A DNA stretch of 53,273 nucleotides from Spirochaetota bacterium (GTDB taxonomy: Bacteria > Spirochaetota > UBA12135 > COTS27 > JAFLEE01). The stretch is from assembly GCA_017302015.1 (NCBI GenBank), contig JAFLEE010000029.1:1-53273 (forward strand), read 5' to 3'. Below the pieces are notes generated by a model. It worked only from the letters and a program-made list of their open reading frames with translations, ran no database searches and had not been told where the DNA came from. The position numbers and the translations under genes are program-made. Positions within the stretch are counted from its first letter, which is position 1. Every line of letters begins with the position of its first letter. This document shows positions 23,996 through 33,043 of this stretch, piece after piece.

Positions 23996-24313
23996 TCAGG
24001 GGCGCTTCTTCGGGCCCCGCTTCCCGTCGACGAGGTGGAGGAGCGAGAGCAGGGGGTGCCGCCACGGCATGCGCGGCCCCGCGTAGCGCATGACGATCCG
24101 CATGGCCTCGCGCTTTTGCGGCTGGTAGCAATGCACGGGGCACTTTTTGCAGGTCGGCTTGGCGTCGCCGAATTGGCATCGGTTGAGGCGCTCCCGGGAA
24201 TAATCGAGGAGCGCGCGGCACTCGGGGCAGAGTTCGCGTTGGCCGTGCTGGTCGCGGCACCAGATGCCCACCATCGCCGATACGGTCACCTGCTCCCGTT
24301 CCAATCGTTTCAT
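23996..24313 (-). CDS. 'Nitrous oxide-stimulated promoter' family protein (small Cys-rich)
   Basis: 105 residues with six cysteines in three pairs or knuckles: C29-x2-C32, C46, and C55-x2-C58-x3-C62. They suggest a zinc or iron-sulfur site. The sequence fits the small family named after a nitrous-oxide-responsive promoter: it starts M-K-R-L-E-R-E, has L-C-P-E-C, F-G-x-x-K-P-T-C-x-K-C-P-V-H-C-Y and M-R-Y-A-G-P-R-M, and ends in a basic tail. The biochemical function is unknown. It lies next to the Rrf2 regulator and the nar operon, in line with a nitrogen-oxide link. ATG 24313 matches the family start. Confidence 0.8.
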   Translation of the reverse strand: MKRLEREQVTVSAMVGIWCRDQHGQRELCPECRALLDYSRERLNRCQFGDAKPTCKKCPVHCYQPQKREAMRIVMRYAGPRMPWRHPLLSLLHLVDGKRGPKKRP

Positions 24314-24462
24314 TGGGGTGGATCTTAATGTCGCCGGCCCCATAGGGCAAGCGGCCGATCGGGCGGCCCCGAAAAGTACAAGAATCCCCCCGCTTTCTCC
24401 ATGGGCGGCCCGCCCGCCGCGGCCTATCCTTTGTGCAGTCAAGGCGATTTTTAGGAGTCCCC

Positions 24463-25407
24463 GTGCGCGAAAAAGAATATATGGACCGTTTCCCCCGGCT
24501 GCCCGATGCCTTCATGGTCCAGCGGCTGGCCCTCCCGGCGGGCCAGAACGACATGGTCCTCGACACCGATACCTTCAACGAGGTCGACGACCAGTTCGCC
24601 CTCGCCGATTGCCTGCTGCTTCCGGCCCAGCTGCGGGTGGAGGCCGTCTACGCCGCGCCATTCCATAACGACCGCTCCGAGGGGCCGGGCGACGGCATGC
24701 AGCGGAGTTTCGACGAGATCCACCGGGTGCTCGAGCGTCTGCGCCTGGCGGGGACGGTGCCCGTGCTCAAGGGGTCGGACCGCTTCCTGGGCGACTCGGC
24801 CGCCCCGATCAAGAGCGCCGCGGCCCTCGACCTCGTGGAACGCGCCATGAAGCGCGCCGACAAGCCGCTCTACGTGCTGGCCATCGGCGCGCCGACGAAC
24901 ATCGCCTCGGCCCTGCTCCTCGAACCGCGCATCCGCGAGAAGATCGTCCTCGTGTGGCTCGGGGGGCAGCCCCTTTCCTGGCCGACGGCGCGGGAGTTCA
25001 ACCTGCAGCAGGACCCCCTCGCTTCCCAGATCCTCTTCAATAGCGGGGTGCCCATGGTCTTCGTACCCTGCACCCACGTCGCCGAGAAGCTCATGACCAC
25101 CCTGCCCGAATTTCGGGAATGCCTTCGGGGCAAGAGCCCCATCAGCCAATACCTCTACGAGATCGTCGAGGGCTACGCCAAGGGGAATCCCGATCCCACC
25201 TGGACGAAGGTCATCTGGGATGTGGCGACGGTGGCCTGGATGCGCGACCCGAACTTGGTGCCGAGCGAGCTGGTGCACGCACCCATCCTCACGGACCAGC
25301 TCACCTATAGTTTCGACCAAGGCCGCCACTTCATGCGCATCGCCACCAATATGTCGCGCAGCGGCGTGCTGGGCGACCTCTACCGGCGGCTGAACGCGGT
25401 GAAGTGA
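24463..25407 (+). CDS. Inosine/uridine-preferring nucleoside hydrolase family protein
   Basis: 314 residues, the usual length. The calcium-binding motif is present near residues 34-43 as D-T-D-x-F-N-E-V-D-D, a variant of the family D-x-D-x-x-x-D-D. These enzymes cut the N-glycosidic bond of ribonucleosides for salvage; many environmental members have unknown sugars. The start is GTG 24463, five bases after AGGAG (24453-24457). No neighbour is functionally linked. The gene is divergent from the small Cys-rich protein with a 149-base gap. Confidence 0.8.
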   Translation: MREKEYMDRFPRLPDAFMVQRLALPAGQNDMVLDTDTFNEVDDQFALADCLLLPAQLRVEAVYAAPFHNDRSEGPGDGMQRSFDEIHRVLERLRLAGTVPVLKGSDRFLGDSAAPIKSAAALDLVERAMKRADKPLYVLAIGAPTNIASALLLEPRIREKIVLVWLGGQPLSWPTAREFNLQQDPLASQILFNSGVPMVFVPCTHVAEKLMTTLPEFRECLRGKSPISQYLYEIVEGYAKGNPDPTWTKVIWDVATVAWMRDPNLVPSELVHAPILTDQLTYSFDQGRHFMRIATNMSRSGVLGDLYRRLNAVK

Positions 25408-25425
25408 GGGACCCAGGAAGCCGTG

Positions 25426-25459
25426 CCCGGGAATCGCGCCCGCCTAGGGCGATCCCGGG
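25426..25459. terminator. Possible terminator between convergent genes
   Basis: An imperfect inverted repeat (CCCGGGAATCGC with GCGATCCCGGG, one bulged A) lies between the convergent nucleoside hydrolase and monooxygenase genes. There is only a weak T run after it on the plus strand, so termination is plausible rather than clear. Confidence 0.35.
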
Positions 25460-25488
25460 GGCTTTCGATCGATCGGGGCCGCGGGCGA

Positions 25489-25776
25489 TCAAGCCACCGG
25501 TTTGAACCGGGTGACTTCCGGCGGCGCGACCCGCAGGGCGTTTAGTTTCGGGGCGATGGCCTTCACATGGGCCGTCTGGAAATGGGCGTCGAGGGCGGCC
25601 TCGTCGCGCCACTGCTCGATGACCGCGAAGGAGTCGGGAGACTTCAAGTCTTGGTGGAGGACATAGGAGAGGCAGCCGTCCTCTTTCCGCGTGGCTTCGA
25701 TGAGCGGGGCGGCTTCCTTCAAATACGCTTCGAGCACGCCGGGCTTGAGGGTAAAACGCGCGGTAACGACGATCAT
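25489..25776 (-). CDS. Antibiotic biosynthesis monooxygenase (ABM) domain protein
   Basis: 95 residues, a single dimeric alpha-beta barrel (ABM) domain. The start M-I-V-V-T-A-R-F, then E-D-G-C-L-S-Y-V-L-H-Q-D and E-Q-W-R-D-E-A-A-L-D-A-H are typical. Members act as small cofactor-free monooxygenases on quinones or polyketides, or simply bind ligands; the substrate is unknown. ATG 25776 was chosen for GGAG six bases upstream and the family start. Confidence 0.85.
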   Translation of the reverse strand: MIVVTARFTLKPGVLEAYLKEAAPLIEATRKEDGCLSYVLHQDLKSPDSFAVIEQWRDEAALDAHFQTAHVKAIAPKLNALRVAPPEVTRFKPVA

Positions 25777-25869
25777 GGGGGCTCCGGGCAAGGCGTATTC
25801 GCGGTGATTTACGGCGGCGCCGGGCAGGTTTTTTTGGCGCCGGGGCGGGCCTTGCGGGGGAATTTTGCC

Positions 25870-26835
25870 ATGGATAGTGGCATCGGGCGCTCTGGAGAAC
25901 CGGACAAATTCCTCTTGAAGCCAACAAGCGCGGGCATCTCGTAAGTCGAAACCAAATAGGGAACCTATTTGAATATTTCCTTAAGGGATCTGGAGTATGA
26001 ATATAGTAGCACTCGTCTGTTGTAATCGATGATTTCCGATAGAGACAAAACAACTTTCGGATTCCGAAAAGAGGAGATCTCTCTTGCGAACACAGAACTG
26101 ATTCTTTCAGAAAGTTCAAACCTCTGGTAGTTGCTCTCAATAGAGCATTTTTTTAGTTGGAACAACTTGTCGCAGTCAAATAGTATTCCAAGTTCGTATT
26201 GTTTCGATGGATCAAAGTATTTGATGTCAATTTCAACATCTAAAACAATTTCCTCTGGACGCTCTGCTGAGCCATTGATTTCGAGTGTGTTAATTTTTAT
26301 ACTCCCCAACTTGGGCGCTGGCACCGAAGGGGCACGCAAAGACGCATTGTCTGGGAATAAAGATGCAAAGGTGGATGCATTCAAAGTTTCGATTTCGGCT
26401 GGAGATTGAATGACGAAGTGGATGCGATTGAGCGTGAGGCCACTTTTATTGTGGTAAAGATTCAAATTAACAACATAAACATTTCTGAACAACCCAACCC
26501 AACCGTACATCGAATATTCAATGTTGGTTAACTCGCCAATGGAGGCAATATAACTCGCGTTCGTTGAGTTCACAAGCGATAGAGACTCTTAGGAGACTCG
26601 TTTTAATAATTCGGGGCGTTTGATGATTTCACAAAATCCGAGATAGGATAGTTTATTTTCGATCAATGTTATTATTTGCTGCGTTGTGGGCGGGGGAATG
26701 TTGACAGAATCCAGATTCAAAATTGCTAAGGATTTTGAGCAAACGAGAGTAGGCACTGCAAGAAATAAGAAAAGTAGTTGTTTCATTACATTTTCCTGAT
26801 TTTCAAGTATATTTTGTCTTGGTTTTGCCTAACGC
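25870..26835. other. AT-rich island with foreign base composition
   Basis: Base composition drops visibly to roughly 40% GC or lower here, against well over 60% on both sides. Codon use in the contained gene is AT-rich. The shift is sharp at both ends: near 25880 after the ABM gene leader, and near 26830 just before the sulfatase stop. There is no transposase, tRNA or flanking direct repeat that I could find, so the route of transfer is not visible. Confidence 0.7.
25965..26786 (-). pseudogene. CsgG/LpoB-like lipoprotein-type gene interrupted by an in-frame TAA
   Basis: One reading frame of 274 codons, broken only by TAA at 26589-26591 (codon 66). The 65 codons before the stop give a signal peptide (M-K-Q-L-L-F-L-F-L-A, with a C near 16) and the start of a CsgG/TolB-N-like fold (A-I-L-N-L-D-S, then I-I-T-L-I-E-N-K-L, then I-K-R-P-E-L-L). 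After the stop the frame continues with a matching second part (A-S-Y-I-A-S-I-G-E-L-T-N-I-E-Y-S-M-Y-G) and a novel C-terminal half. The two pieces together resemble the family; neither alone does. AGGA precedes the ATG. A GTG at 26573 could restart the downstream piece. It may be a recent nonsense mutation, a sequencing error or read-through. Family assignment is tentative. Confidence 0.55.
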
Positions 26836-26857
26836 AGAACTCGTCTTTCGCCCATCT

Positions 26858-28285
26858 TCAAGACATTCTCGCCGAAACATGCGGCAACGTCTTCCGAACC
26901 GCCGCGCCAGGTTTGAGTCGCCCCTCCACCACGAACCCCTCGCAGCGTTGACCGAGTTCCCCGATGAGATGCTCCCTAAACCGGCGCAAAGGTTCCTGGT
27001 ATTCGGCTTTCCCGCTCAGGTCGGTCAATTCACCGGGGTCGCTGGCCAGGTCGAAAAATTGTTCCCGCCCGTCCGAGGGGCGCCAAATGTACTTGCGCTG
27101 GCCATTGGTGAGGGCGTGCCAACTCTGGCCGGGTTCCCGGGCCATCTCGAGATGGAGGATCCTGGGAGAGGATTCGGGTAGTGAACCGCTTAAGTCGGGC
27201 ACGAGGTTTCTTCCATCCACCGACTCGGGGCAAGGCACCCCGGCGAGGGCCAAGATCGTCGGCATCACATCTTCGAGGCATGCCGGGGTTTCGAGCCGCG
27301 CGCCCCGCGGGAAGCCGAAGGACGGTGGAGCCTGGAGGATCAGCGGGATGCGGCTCGCCCCCTCATAGGGCGCGCTCTTTCGGAATAGGTGGTGGTCCCC
27401 GAGCATTTCCCCGTGGTCGGAGGTATAGAGGATGACCGTATTGGAGCGGGTCTTGTCATCCAGCTCCCCGTGGGGATTGAGGAGCCGGTGGATCTGGTCG
27501 TCGATGTGGTTGATGAGGCCGTAATAGCCGGCGCGGCAGGAGAGGAGCGCCTCGCCCTGGAGGTTCACCGCGTGGCTATCGGGGGCCGCCCCGAGACCCC
27601 CGTGGGCCGGGGCCGTTTCCCAGGTGCCGAGGAGCGGTTTCGGCACCCCGGTGCGCAGATATCGGTCGAAGTAGAAGGCGGGGGGATAGAGGGGCGGGTG
27701 CGGGGCGGCGAAACTCACCACGAGGAAAAACGGGCATTCCGGGTCGCGGCGCGAGAGAAAATGGAGGGCGGCGTCGACGGTGCGGTAGCTGGGGTGGAGG
27801 TCGTCGGCCAAATGCCAGGGGCGCGCCGTCCATCCATTGGCGTCGAGGCCGTGGCTCCAGGAGGGATTTTCGCCGTGGCCGGGGAGGGGACCGGTGACAT
27901 CGTCTGGGTGCACATCGCCGGTGTGGACCATCTGGTCGAATCCGAATCGCTTGCGGCGCGGGCTCTGGTGCATGTCCCGCCCCACCAGCACCGTCTGGTA
28001 CCCGGCTTTCCGGAGTTCGCCGGGAAGGGTGGCCGGGGGGTACCATGGAATATTGTCTTCCATCCCCACCATGCCGTGGGTCGAGGGGAATTGACCCGAG
28101 AGCAGGGAACGCCGCGCGGGGATGCATACCGGGCAGGTGCTATAGGCATGGGCGAAGGAACCGCCGCTGGCCGCCAAGTGGTCGAGGGTGGGGGTGAGGA
28201 GGACCGGATGGCCTTCGATGCCGAGGCAATCGCCCCGGTGCTGGTCGGAAATGATGAGTATGAAATTGGGCTTCTCGGTAGGCAT
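26858..28285 (-). CDS. Sulfatase (formylglycine-dependent, arylsulfatase-like)
   Basis: 475 residues. C54-I-P-A-R58 is the sulfatase C-x-P-x-R motif, whose cysteine is turned into formylglycine. D14 near the N-terminus and S-D-H-G-E-M-L-G-D-H further on are the metal-binding segments. No signal peptide is seen, so it may act in the cytoplasm on a sulfated sugar already imported. A matching sulfatase-maturing enzyme is not in the window unless the orphan radical SAM protein serves, for which there is no evidence. ATG 28285 has GGAGG five bases upstream. It is the last gene of the isomerase/oxidoreductase/ThuA operon. Its stop borders the AT-rich island. Confidence 0.88.
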   Translation of the reverse strand: MPTEKPNFILIISDQHRGDCLGIEGHPVLLTPTLDHLAASGGSFAHAYSTCPVCIPARRSLLSGQFPSTHGMVGMEDNIPWYPPATLPGELRKAGYQTVLVGRDMHQSPRRKRFGFDQMVHTGDVHPDDVTGPLPGHGENPSWSHGLDANGWTARPWHLADDLHPSYRTVDAALHFLSRRDPECPFFLVVSFAAPHPPLYPPAFYFDRYLRTGVPKPLLGTWETAPAHGGLGAAPDSHAVNLQGEALLSCRAGYYGLINHIDDQIHRLLNPHGELDDKTRSNTVILYTSDHGEMLGDHHLFRKSAPYEGASRIPLILQAPPSFGFPRGARLETPACLEDVMPTILALAGVPCPESVDGRNLVPDLSGSLPESSPRILHLEMAREPGQSWHALTNGQRKYIWRPSDGREQFFDLASDPGELTDLSGKAEYQEPLRRFREHLIGELGQRCEGFVVEGRLKPGAAVRKTLPHVSARMS

Positions 28286-28481
28286 GCTTCCTCCCGAAGG
28301 ATTCGGGGTGGCTGGGCCCAAGCATAATCCTTAAGTTGGAGAATTGCCATGCATCGTGGTGGCCGGTATGTTTCCCTCCGCCATGGGGCGTCGGACGGAC
28401 TCCGCACCGCTTTTAGAGCGAGTGCCGAAGCGAGGTTACTCGATAGAATCGGGGCGCGGGGTTCGGTTTCGCCCTGGTGGA

Positions 28482-29273
28482 TTAGGGTGTGACGATCCCC
28501 GCCTTCCCGTAAGTTCCCGCCTTCTCCTCGATCGGCTCCAAACTCTCGGGCCGATGCGTCTTCGGGTAGGGCGCGGAAAGGATGGGCGCCGCCCAGTGGA
28601 TGGCGTTGCGGAGCACCTGGAGCACGTGGGGGTTTTCGTAGGTCGGGTAGGCCTCGTGGCCCGGGCGGAAATAGAATACACGCCCATGGCCGCGCTGGAA
28701 CGTGAACCCGCTTCGGAAGACCTCGCCCCCTTCGAACCAGGAGAGGAAGACCACATGGGCGTCGCCCGCGATCATGAACGGCTCCCCGTACATCTCCTCG
28801 ACGGGGAGGACGAAGGTTTCGGGGAGGCCCCGGGCGATGGGATGGGCCGGATCGATGGTCCATAGCCGCTCCCGTTCGGCGGCCTCGCGCCAATGGAGTT
28901 TGCCGCTCGTGCCGCTGAGCGCCCGAAAGATCTTCGACCTATGGGCCGAGTGGAGGGCGAGGAGTCCCATCCCTTCCCACACGCGCTCCTGGACGCGACG
29001 GACGACCTCGTCGGAAACCTGCTCGTGGGCGGCATGGCCCCACCAGAGGAGCACGTCCGTCTGACGGAGGACCTCCGCGGATAGCCCGTGCTCCGGTTCC
29101 TCGAGGGTCGCCGTGCGCAGGGCGAGGCCCGGGCCCGCCAAGCGCTCGGCCAGGGCCCCGTGGATGCCGCGGGGGTAGAGTTTTTGAACCTCCGGGTTCT
29201 GCTTCTCATGGACGAACTCGTTCCAGATCGTCACCCGAAGCGGCGCGTGGTCGATGAGGGGGGATGGATTCAT
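28482..29273 (-). CDS. ThuA-like trehalose-utilization domain protein
   Basis: 263 residues of the ThuA-like family, which has a glutamine amidotransferase-like fold. Typical segments are V-T-I-W-N-E, the W-W-G-H strand-turn, [14 protein letters not shown], and a C-terminal R-G[12 protein letters not shown]. ThuA takes part in trehalose/sucrose use in rhizobia. In sugar clusters like this one it is usually next to Gfo/Idh oxidoreductases and helps turn over 3-keto sugars; that role is inferred. ATG 29273 has GGAGG six bases upstream; the upstream gene stop at 29294 is 20 bases away. Confidence 0.85.
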   Translation of the reverse strand: MNPSPLIDHAPLRVTIWNEFVHEKQNPEVQKLYPRGIHGALAERLAGPGLALRTATLEEPEHGLSAEVLRQTDVLLWWGHAAHEQVSDEVVRRVQERVWEGMGLLALHSAHRSKIFRALSGTSGKLHWREAAERERLWTIDPAHPIARGLPETFVLPVEEMYGEPFMIAGDAHVVFLSWFEGGEVFRSGFTFQRGHGRVFYFRPGHEAYPTYENPHVLQVLRNAIHWAAPILSAPYPKTHRPESLEPIEEKAGTYGKAGIVTP

Positions 29274-29293
29274 GGGTCGCCTCCGCAGCGTTT

Positions 29294-30328
29294 TCATCGG
29301 ATGGCATTCGACGGTTGAACGGGGAGTTGGAAGCCCGCCTCGTTCTGGTTTGGCTTAAAGCGGAAGGTTTCGCCGGTTTCCGAAGCTTCAAGAACGCCGA
29401 GGGCCACCTCCACCGAATGGAGCCCCTCCGCGAGCCCCACGCGGGGCGGGGCGCCGGAGGAGACCATGTCGATGAAAGCCTCCATCTGGGCGAGATAGGG
29501 CGGTTTTCCGGGGCAGGCGAGCTCGGTCTGCTCCCCGGCGCGGTAGAGGCGGAGCTTGTCCGAACCCTCGTAGATCGCGGCCCCTTCGTCGCCGTAGAGT
29601 TCGATTTTGTCGTATCCCACGCCATAACGCTGCCAGCTCCCTTCGATGCCCGCGATCGCCCCATTGCGGTAGGCCAAGGTGGCGGAGACGTAGTCGACCG
29701 GCAGCGGCATGGACCGGCTTAAGCGCAGGCAGCGGCCGCAGGCGCTCTCCGCTTCCCCCAGGATCCAATGGAGCTGGTCGAAAAGGTGGCTCATCATGTC
29801 GAGGGTCACCCCGCCCGACCGCCCGTAATCGGCGAAGAAATCGCCCCATTCCCGGGCGTACCCGGGGTGGCAATAGGCGACCTTCGCCATGCGGATCGTC
29901 CCCAAGCGCCCCTCACGGGCGACCCGCTGGAGCATGGCGTAACCGGCCTGGTAGCGGCGATGATGCCCCACCATCACCCGGGCCCCCGCCGCGTGCGCTT
30001 CCCGAAGGAGTTCCCGCCCTTCCTCGACTCTGCGCACCAGGGCTTTTTCGCAGAATACGGCGGTCTTCCCCGCCGCGAAGAGGTCCAGCAGGGTCCGGTG
30101 GTGCAAGTCGGTGTAATGGCAGACGAGCACGCCATCGATTTCCCCATCGGCGTAGAGTTCATGGGCATTGGCGTAGCATTTCGGGACCTGGTACGCGGCC
30201 GCGAAACTTTGGGCGGCCGCTTGGCTGGGATCATAGACGCCGAGGATCCGAACGCCGGAGAGGCCCCTCAGGGCGCTGGCGTGGGTCTGGGCCATGCGGC
30301 CGGCGCCGATGAATGCGAGTTGGACCAT
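29294..30328 (-). CDS. Gfo/Idh/MocA family sugar oxidoreductase
   Basis: 344 residues. An N-terminal Rossmann fold has G-A-G-R-M-A (8-13) for NAD(P). The usual E-K-P is E-K-A here (C-E-K-A-L, about 93-97), a small change at the lysine-containing catalytic motif; the lysine is kept. The C-terminal domain has [10 protein letters not shown], which supplies the catalytic aspartate/histidine. Members oxidise or reduce sugars and inositols. It is in an operon with a sugar isomerase and a ThuA-like protein, a common arrangement for keto-sugar breakdown. ATG has GGAGG seven bases upstream. Confidence 0.9.
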   Translation of the reverse strand: MVQLAFIGAGRMAQTHASALRGLSGVRILGVYDPSQAAAQSFAAAYQVPKCYANAHELYADGEIDGVLVCHYTDLHHRTLLDLFAAGKTAVFCEKALVRRVEEGRELLREAHAAGARVMVGHHRRYQAGYAMLQRVAREGRLGTIRMAKVAYCHPGYAREWGDFFADYGRSGGVTLDMMSHLFDQLHWILGEAESACGRCLRLSRSMPLPVDYVSATLAYRNGAIAGIEGSWQRYGVGYDKIELYGDEGAAIYEGSDKLRLYRAGEQTELACPGKPPYLAQMEAFIDMVSSGAPPRVGLAEGLHSVEVALGVLEASETGETFRFKPNQNEAGFQLPVQPSNAIR

Positions 30329-30347
30329 GGGACACCTCCCGGTGCGC

Positions 30348-31121
30348 TCAGATGACGAAATGGGTTTGGAGGAACTCGAAGCTTTCTTGGAACGAGGAGA
30401 AAGGGTCGGGGCAATCCCCGTCGTGCTCCACGACGAAGGTTTTCACCCCTGCCGCTTCCGCCGCGGGGAGGAGGGTTTTCCAATCGAGATTGCCCCGCCC
30501 CACGGGGAACATGGCGCGACTGCCGCATTTTTCGGCGCTCGCCATCCCGTAGTCTTTCAGGTGGATCACCTCCATGCGCCCACCCATTCGCGAAATCCAT
30601 TGGAGCGGCGAGGCGCCGCCGGCGTGGACCCAATAGGTATCGAGTTCCGCCTGCAGCGCCGGGGCCTCCTCGTAGAGCACCTCGAGCAGGAGTAGCCCTT
30701 CCACCCGGGCGAACTCGATGTCGTGGTTGTGGTAGGCCAGCGCCACGCCGCCCGCCGCCAGGGCCTTGGCGGCCCCTTCCAATTCGCTGGCCAGGAGACG
30801 CACGGACTCGATGGTGGTCATCGGCCGGTGGGGGAACGGGTAGGCCACGTGCGGGCAGCCGAGGGCGCACAGCCGCTCCAAGACGCGCGGCGTCTCGCTG
30901 AGGATGGCGGCCCCGCTTTCATGGGCCGTCGGGGCGCGGAACCCCTCTCCCTCGAGGATCGCCCGCAATTCGGTCTCGGGCATCGCCGGGAGGCAGGTGC
31001 TGAGCTGCACGCTGCGGTAGCCGATGGCGAAAAGGCGCCCCAGGGTCTTGCGAAGATCCGCGGGCGTCTTGAGATGCTCGCGGAAACTATACAGTTGGGC
31101 AGCGAGTTGGTGGCTTTTCAT
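30348..31121 (-). CDS. Sugar phosphate isomerase/epimerase (xylose isomerase-like TIM barrel)
   Basis: 257 residues of the AP endonuclease 2 / xylose isomerase-like family. Metal ligands are suggested by Y-H-N-H-D-I-E-F, E-L-D-T-Y-W and H-L-K-D-Y, followed by G-R-G-N-L-D-W. It starts Q-L-A-A-Q-L-Y-S-F-R-E, typical of these epimerases and 3-keto-sugar-acting enzymes. It is the first gene of the minus-strand sugar operon, read with GAGG six bases before ATG. The AraC regulator is divergent from it across a 126-base AT-rich gap. Confidence 0.88.
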   Translation of the reverse strand: MKSHQLAAQLYSFREHLKTPADLRKTLGRLFAIGYRSVQLSTCLPAMPETELRAILEGEGFRAPTAHESGAAILSETPRVLERLCALGCPHVAYPFPHRPMTTIESVRLLASELEGAAKALAAGGVALAYHNHDIEFARVEGLLLLEVLYEEAPALQAELDTYWVHAGGASPLQWISRMGGRMEVIHLKDYGMASAEKCGSRAMFPVGRGNLDWKTLLPAAEAAGVKTFVVEHDGDCPDPFSSFQESFEFLQTHFVI

Positions 31122-31247
31122 GGGGGGCCTCGGGAGGAGCGATTCGGGCGATTTGACCTTTATGGTGAAATGATAGACCTGATATTCCTAGTTGTGGATG
31201 GGCTAAAGAAGCATTAATATATACAAAACGAACATCGGGGAGGGTGC
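31122..31247. promoter_or_regulatory. Divergent promoter region of the sugar operon and its AraC regulator
   Basis: A 126-base gap, clearly richer in AT than its neighbours from 31150 to 31235, separates two divergent genes. It should contain both promoters and the AraC operator. No single pair of -35/-10 boxes stands out enough to name. Confidence 0.45.
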
Positions 31248-32060
31248 GTGGACTATTACGGGGGGCTGGAGTTCAGCCTGGGGGGCAGCCAACCGCGCTG
31301 CACCGATTGGTACCGCCATGTGCCGATCTACTACGGCATCCAATACAACCACGCCGGGATCCTGCGCCTGCGGGTGGACCGGAAGGCGGAATACGAGATG
31401 CGCGGCCCCTGCGCCTTCATCAGCCATCCCGGCGCGTTCATCGAGTACGGCACGGCCGACGGCAAGCCGCGCCACCATAATTTCGTCTGCTTCTTCGGGC
31501 CCCGCATCGAGGCCTACAAGACCGGCGGCCTCCTGCGCCTTCCGAGCCCGAAGCCCCTGGTGCGCATCGCCGACGGCATCCGCTTCCATGGGGCGCTCCA
31601 GGCGCTCTGCGAGGCGATCCACGGCCGAAGGCGCCTTTCGTCGGCTCGGCGGGTCGTCGCCCTGGAAGAACTCCTCCTCCAATTCAGGGAGAATGAGGCG
31701 GGGGAAACAGCGGGCCATCCCCCGGGACCGCTGACCGAACTACTCTTCGCCGTGGAGGCCGCGCCGGAGCGGGCCTGGGATTTCCGGGGCGCCGCATCCC
31801 GCTTCGGGTGGACCGAGCCGCATTTTCGCCGGGTGTTCAAGGCGCGCGCCGGCATGGCGCCCCAGCAATATGTCATCCAATTACGCTTACGGAGGGCTTC
31901 CCGCCTCCTCGTCGAAACGAGCGAGCCCATCCTCGCCATCGCCCAGCGCATGGGCATCGAGAACGGGTTCTATTTCTCCCGCCTCTTCAAGGAACGCTTC
32001 GGCCTGTCGCCGCTGCAGTACCGAAACGAGTTCCGGGCGGCGACCAAGCCGCCGGGATGA
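31248..32060 (+). CDS. AraC-family transcriptional regulator
   Basis: 270 residues. The N-terminal part looks like a cupin sensor domain (V-P-I-Y-Y-G, P-G-A-F-I-E-Y, H-N-F-V-C-F-F-G). The C-terminal 95 residues hold the double helix-turn-helix, with F-G-W-T-E-P-H-F-R-R-V-F-K in the first and I-A-Q-R-M-G-I-E-N-G-F-Y-F-S-R-L-F-K then P-L-Q-Y-R in the second. It most likely senses a sugar and activates the divergent isomerase/oxidoreductase/ThuA/sulfatase operon. The start is GTG at 31248 after GGGGAGG; an ATG is not available near by. Confidence 0.88.
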   Translation: MDYYGGLEFSLGGSQPRCTDWYRHVPIYYGIQYNHAGILRLRVDRKAEYEMRGPCAFISHPGAFIEYGTADGKPRHHNFVCFFGPRIEAYKTGGLLRLPSPKPLVRIADGIRFHGALQALCEAIHGRRRLSSARRVVALEELLLQFRENEAGETAGHPPGPLTELLFAVEAAPERAWDFRGAASRFGWTEPHFRRVFKARAGMAPQQYVIQLRLRRASRLLVETSEPILAIAQRMGIENGFYFSRLFKERFGLSPLQYRNEFRAATKPPG

Positions 32061-32082
32061 ACGAGGGTGGCCCCCGTCCGGC

Positions 32083-33027
32083 TCAGTCCGCCTTTTCCAC
32101 CTGACGGAACCGGATCGCGGAGATCCAGACTTTGGCCGTTTGGGCGTTCTCTTTGCTGCGGATTTTGAGGCTCACCAGGCGGCTTTGGAGGTCGGGGAAG
32201 GCCTTGAAATCCTCGGGGATGTCCACCGTCAACGAATAGGGGGCCCAAGCGGGGCCCACCTTCACCGACCGGCTCTTCCACCAATGGCCCCCGAAGTGCC
32301 GGTACATCGACCAACCGTTGACATCCAGGGCGAGGACCGCTTCGGCATCGGCTTTTCCCCAGAAACTGGCCTCGAACCGCTTCCCCGGAATCATGGGGAG
32401 TTGGATCGAGGAGATCGAGGTGACGCCCTTTTCCTGGGGAGCGATTTTGAGGAGCAGAGCCTGGTCGCCGGCGAGGAAATCGGCCTGCTTCTCGATGCGG
32501 GCGGGGAGCTGCGGGGTGCCGTCATCTGGCTTCCACATCACCGGGATGCCGCTGGCGCCGTGGAAGTACCCCTCGGGCATCAGGTTCCCCTTGAACGCGT
32601 CCGCCTCGATTTTCCGAAGTTCGAGGGCGCTGAGATCGATCTTCTTCGGCTTGGAAGAGCTGCAGAATAATTTAAACGGGATGCTCGAGGCGCTTCCGCT
32701 GTAAAAATAGAAGGTATACACGTTCGGGGCGGCGCTCACGGGGTAGGATTTCGAGAAGGAACCGTAATCCCCGATCTCGCCGTTCACGGTGAACACCGGC
32801 CGCAATTCCTCCTGCGAAGCTTTCATATTCCACGTGAGCGCATAATAGGTTTCGGGGGAGACTTGGGAAGTCCAGGATAGCCCCTGGTCATTCTTCCCGT
32901 CATAGTCGGCCTGGAATCGCCCCGAGACGCCCTCCCAGGGCGATCCCGGCGAGATGTTCGGCGGGACTTCGGCGGAGACCCAAAGGACCAGAGCCATCGC
33001 GGCGATTAGGGACGTTGAGATTTTCAT
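32083..33027 (-). CDS. Secreted protein of unknown function, beta-sandwich-like
   Basis: 314 residues with a signal peptide (M-K-I-S-T, hydrophobic to about 19). The remainder is rich in beta-type sequence with many aromatic residues and two similar halves. Each looks like a carbohydrate-binding module of the CBM4/9/22 kind (the second has I-P-G-K-R-F-E-A-S-F-W-G-K-A-D and ends V-W-I-S-A-I-R-F). No catalytic motif is seen. It follows the large glycosidase by 16 bases in the same operon, so a role in binding the same polysaccharide is likely. No named family is recognised. Confidence 0.65.
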   Translation of the reverse strand: MKISTSLIAAMALVLWVSAEVPPNISPGSPWEGVSGRFQADYDGKNDQGLSWTSQVSPETYYALTWNMKASQEELRPVFTVNGEIGDYGSFSKSYPVSAAPNVYTFYFYSGSASSIPFKLFCSSSKPKKIDLSALELRKIEADAFKGNLMPEGYFHGASGIPVMWKPDDGTPQLPARIEKQADFLAGDQALLLKIAPQEKGVTSISSIQLPMIPGKRFEASFWGKADAEAVLALDVNGWSMYRHFGGHWWKSRSVKVGPAWAPYSLTVDIPEDFKAFPDLQSRLVSLKIRSKENAQTAKVWISAIRFRQVEKAD

Positions 33028-33043
33028 GGCGGGAGTTCCCCTT

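Noticed and set aside
25870-26835. AT-rich patch as an insertion sequence or integrative element
   Set aside because: No transposase or integrase frame, no terminal inverted repeats and no flanking duplication were found; only composition supports transfer.
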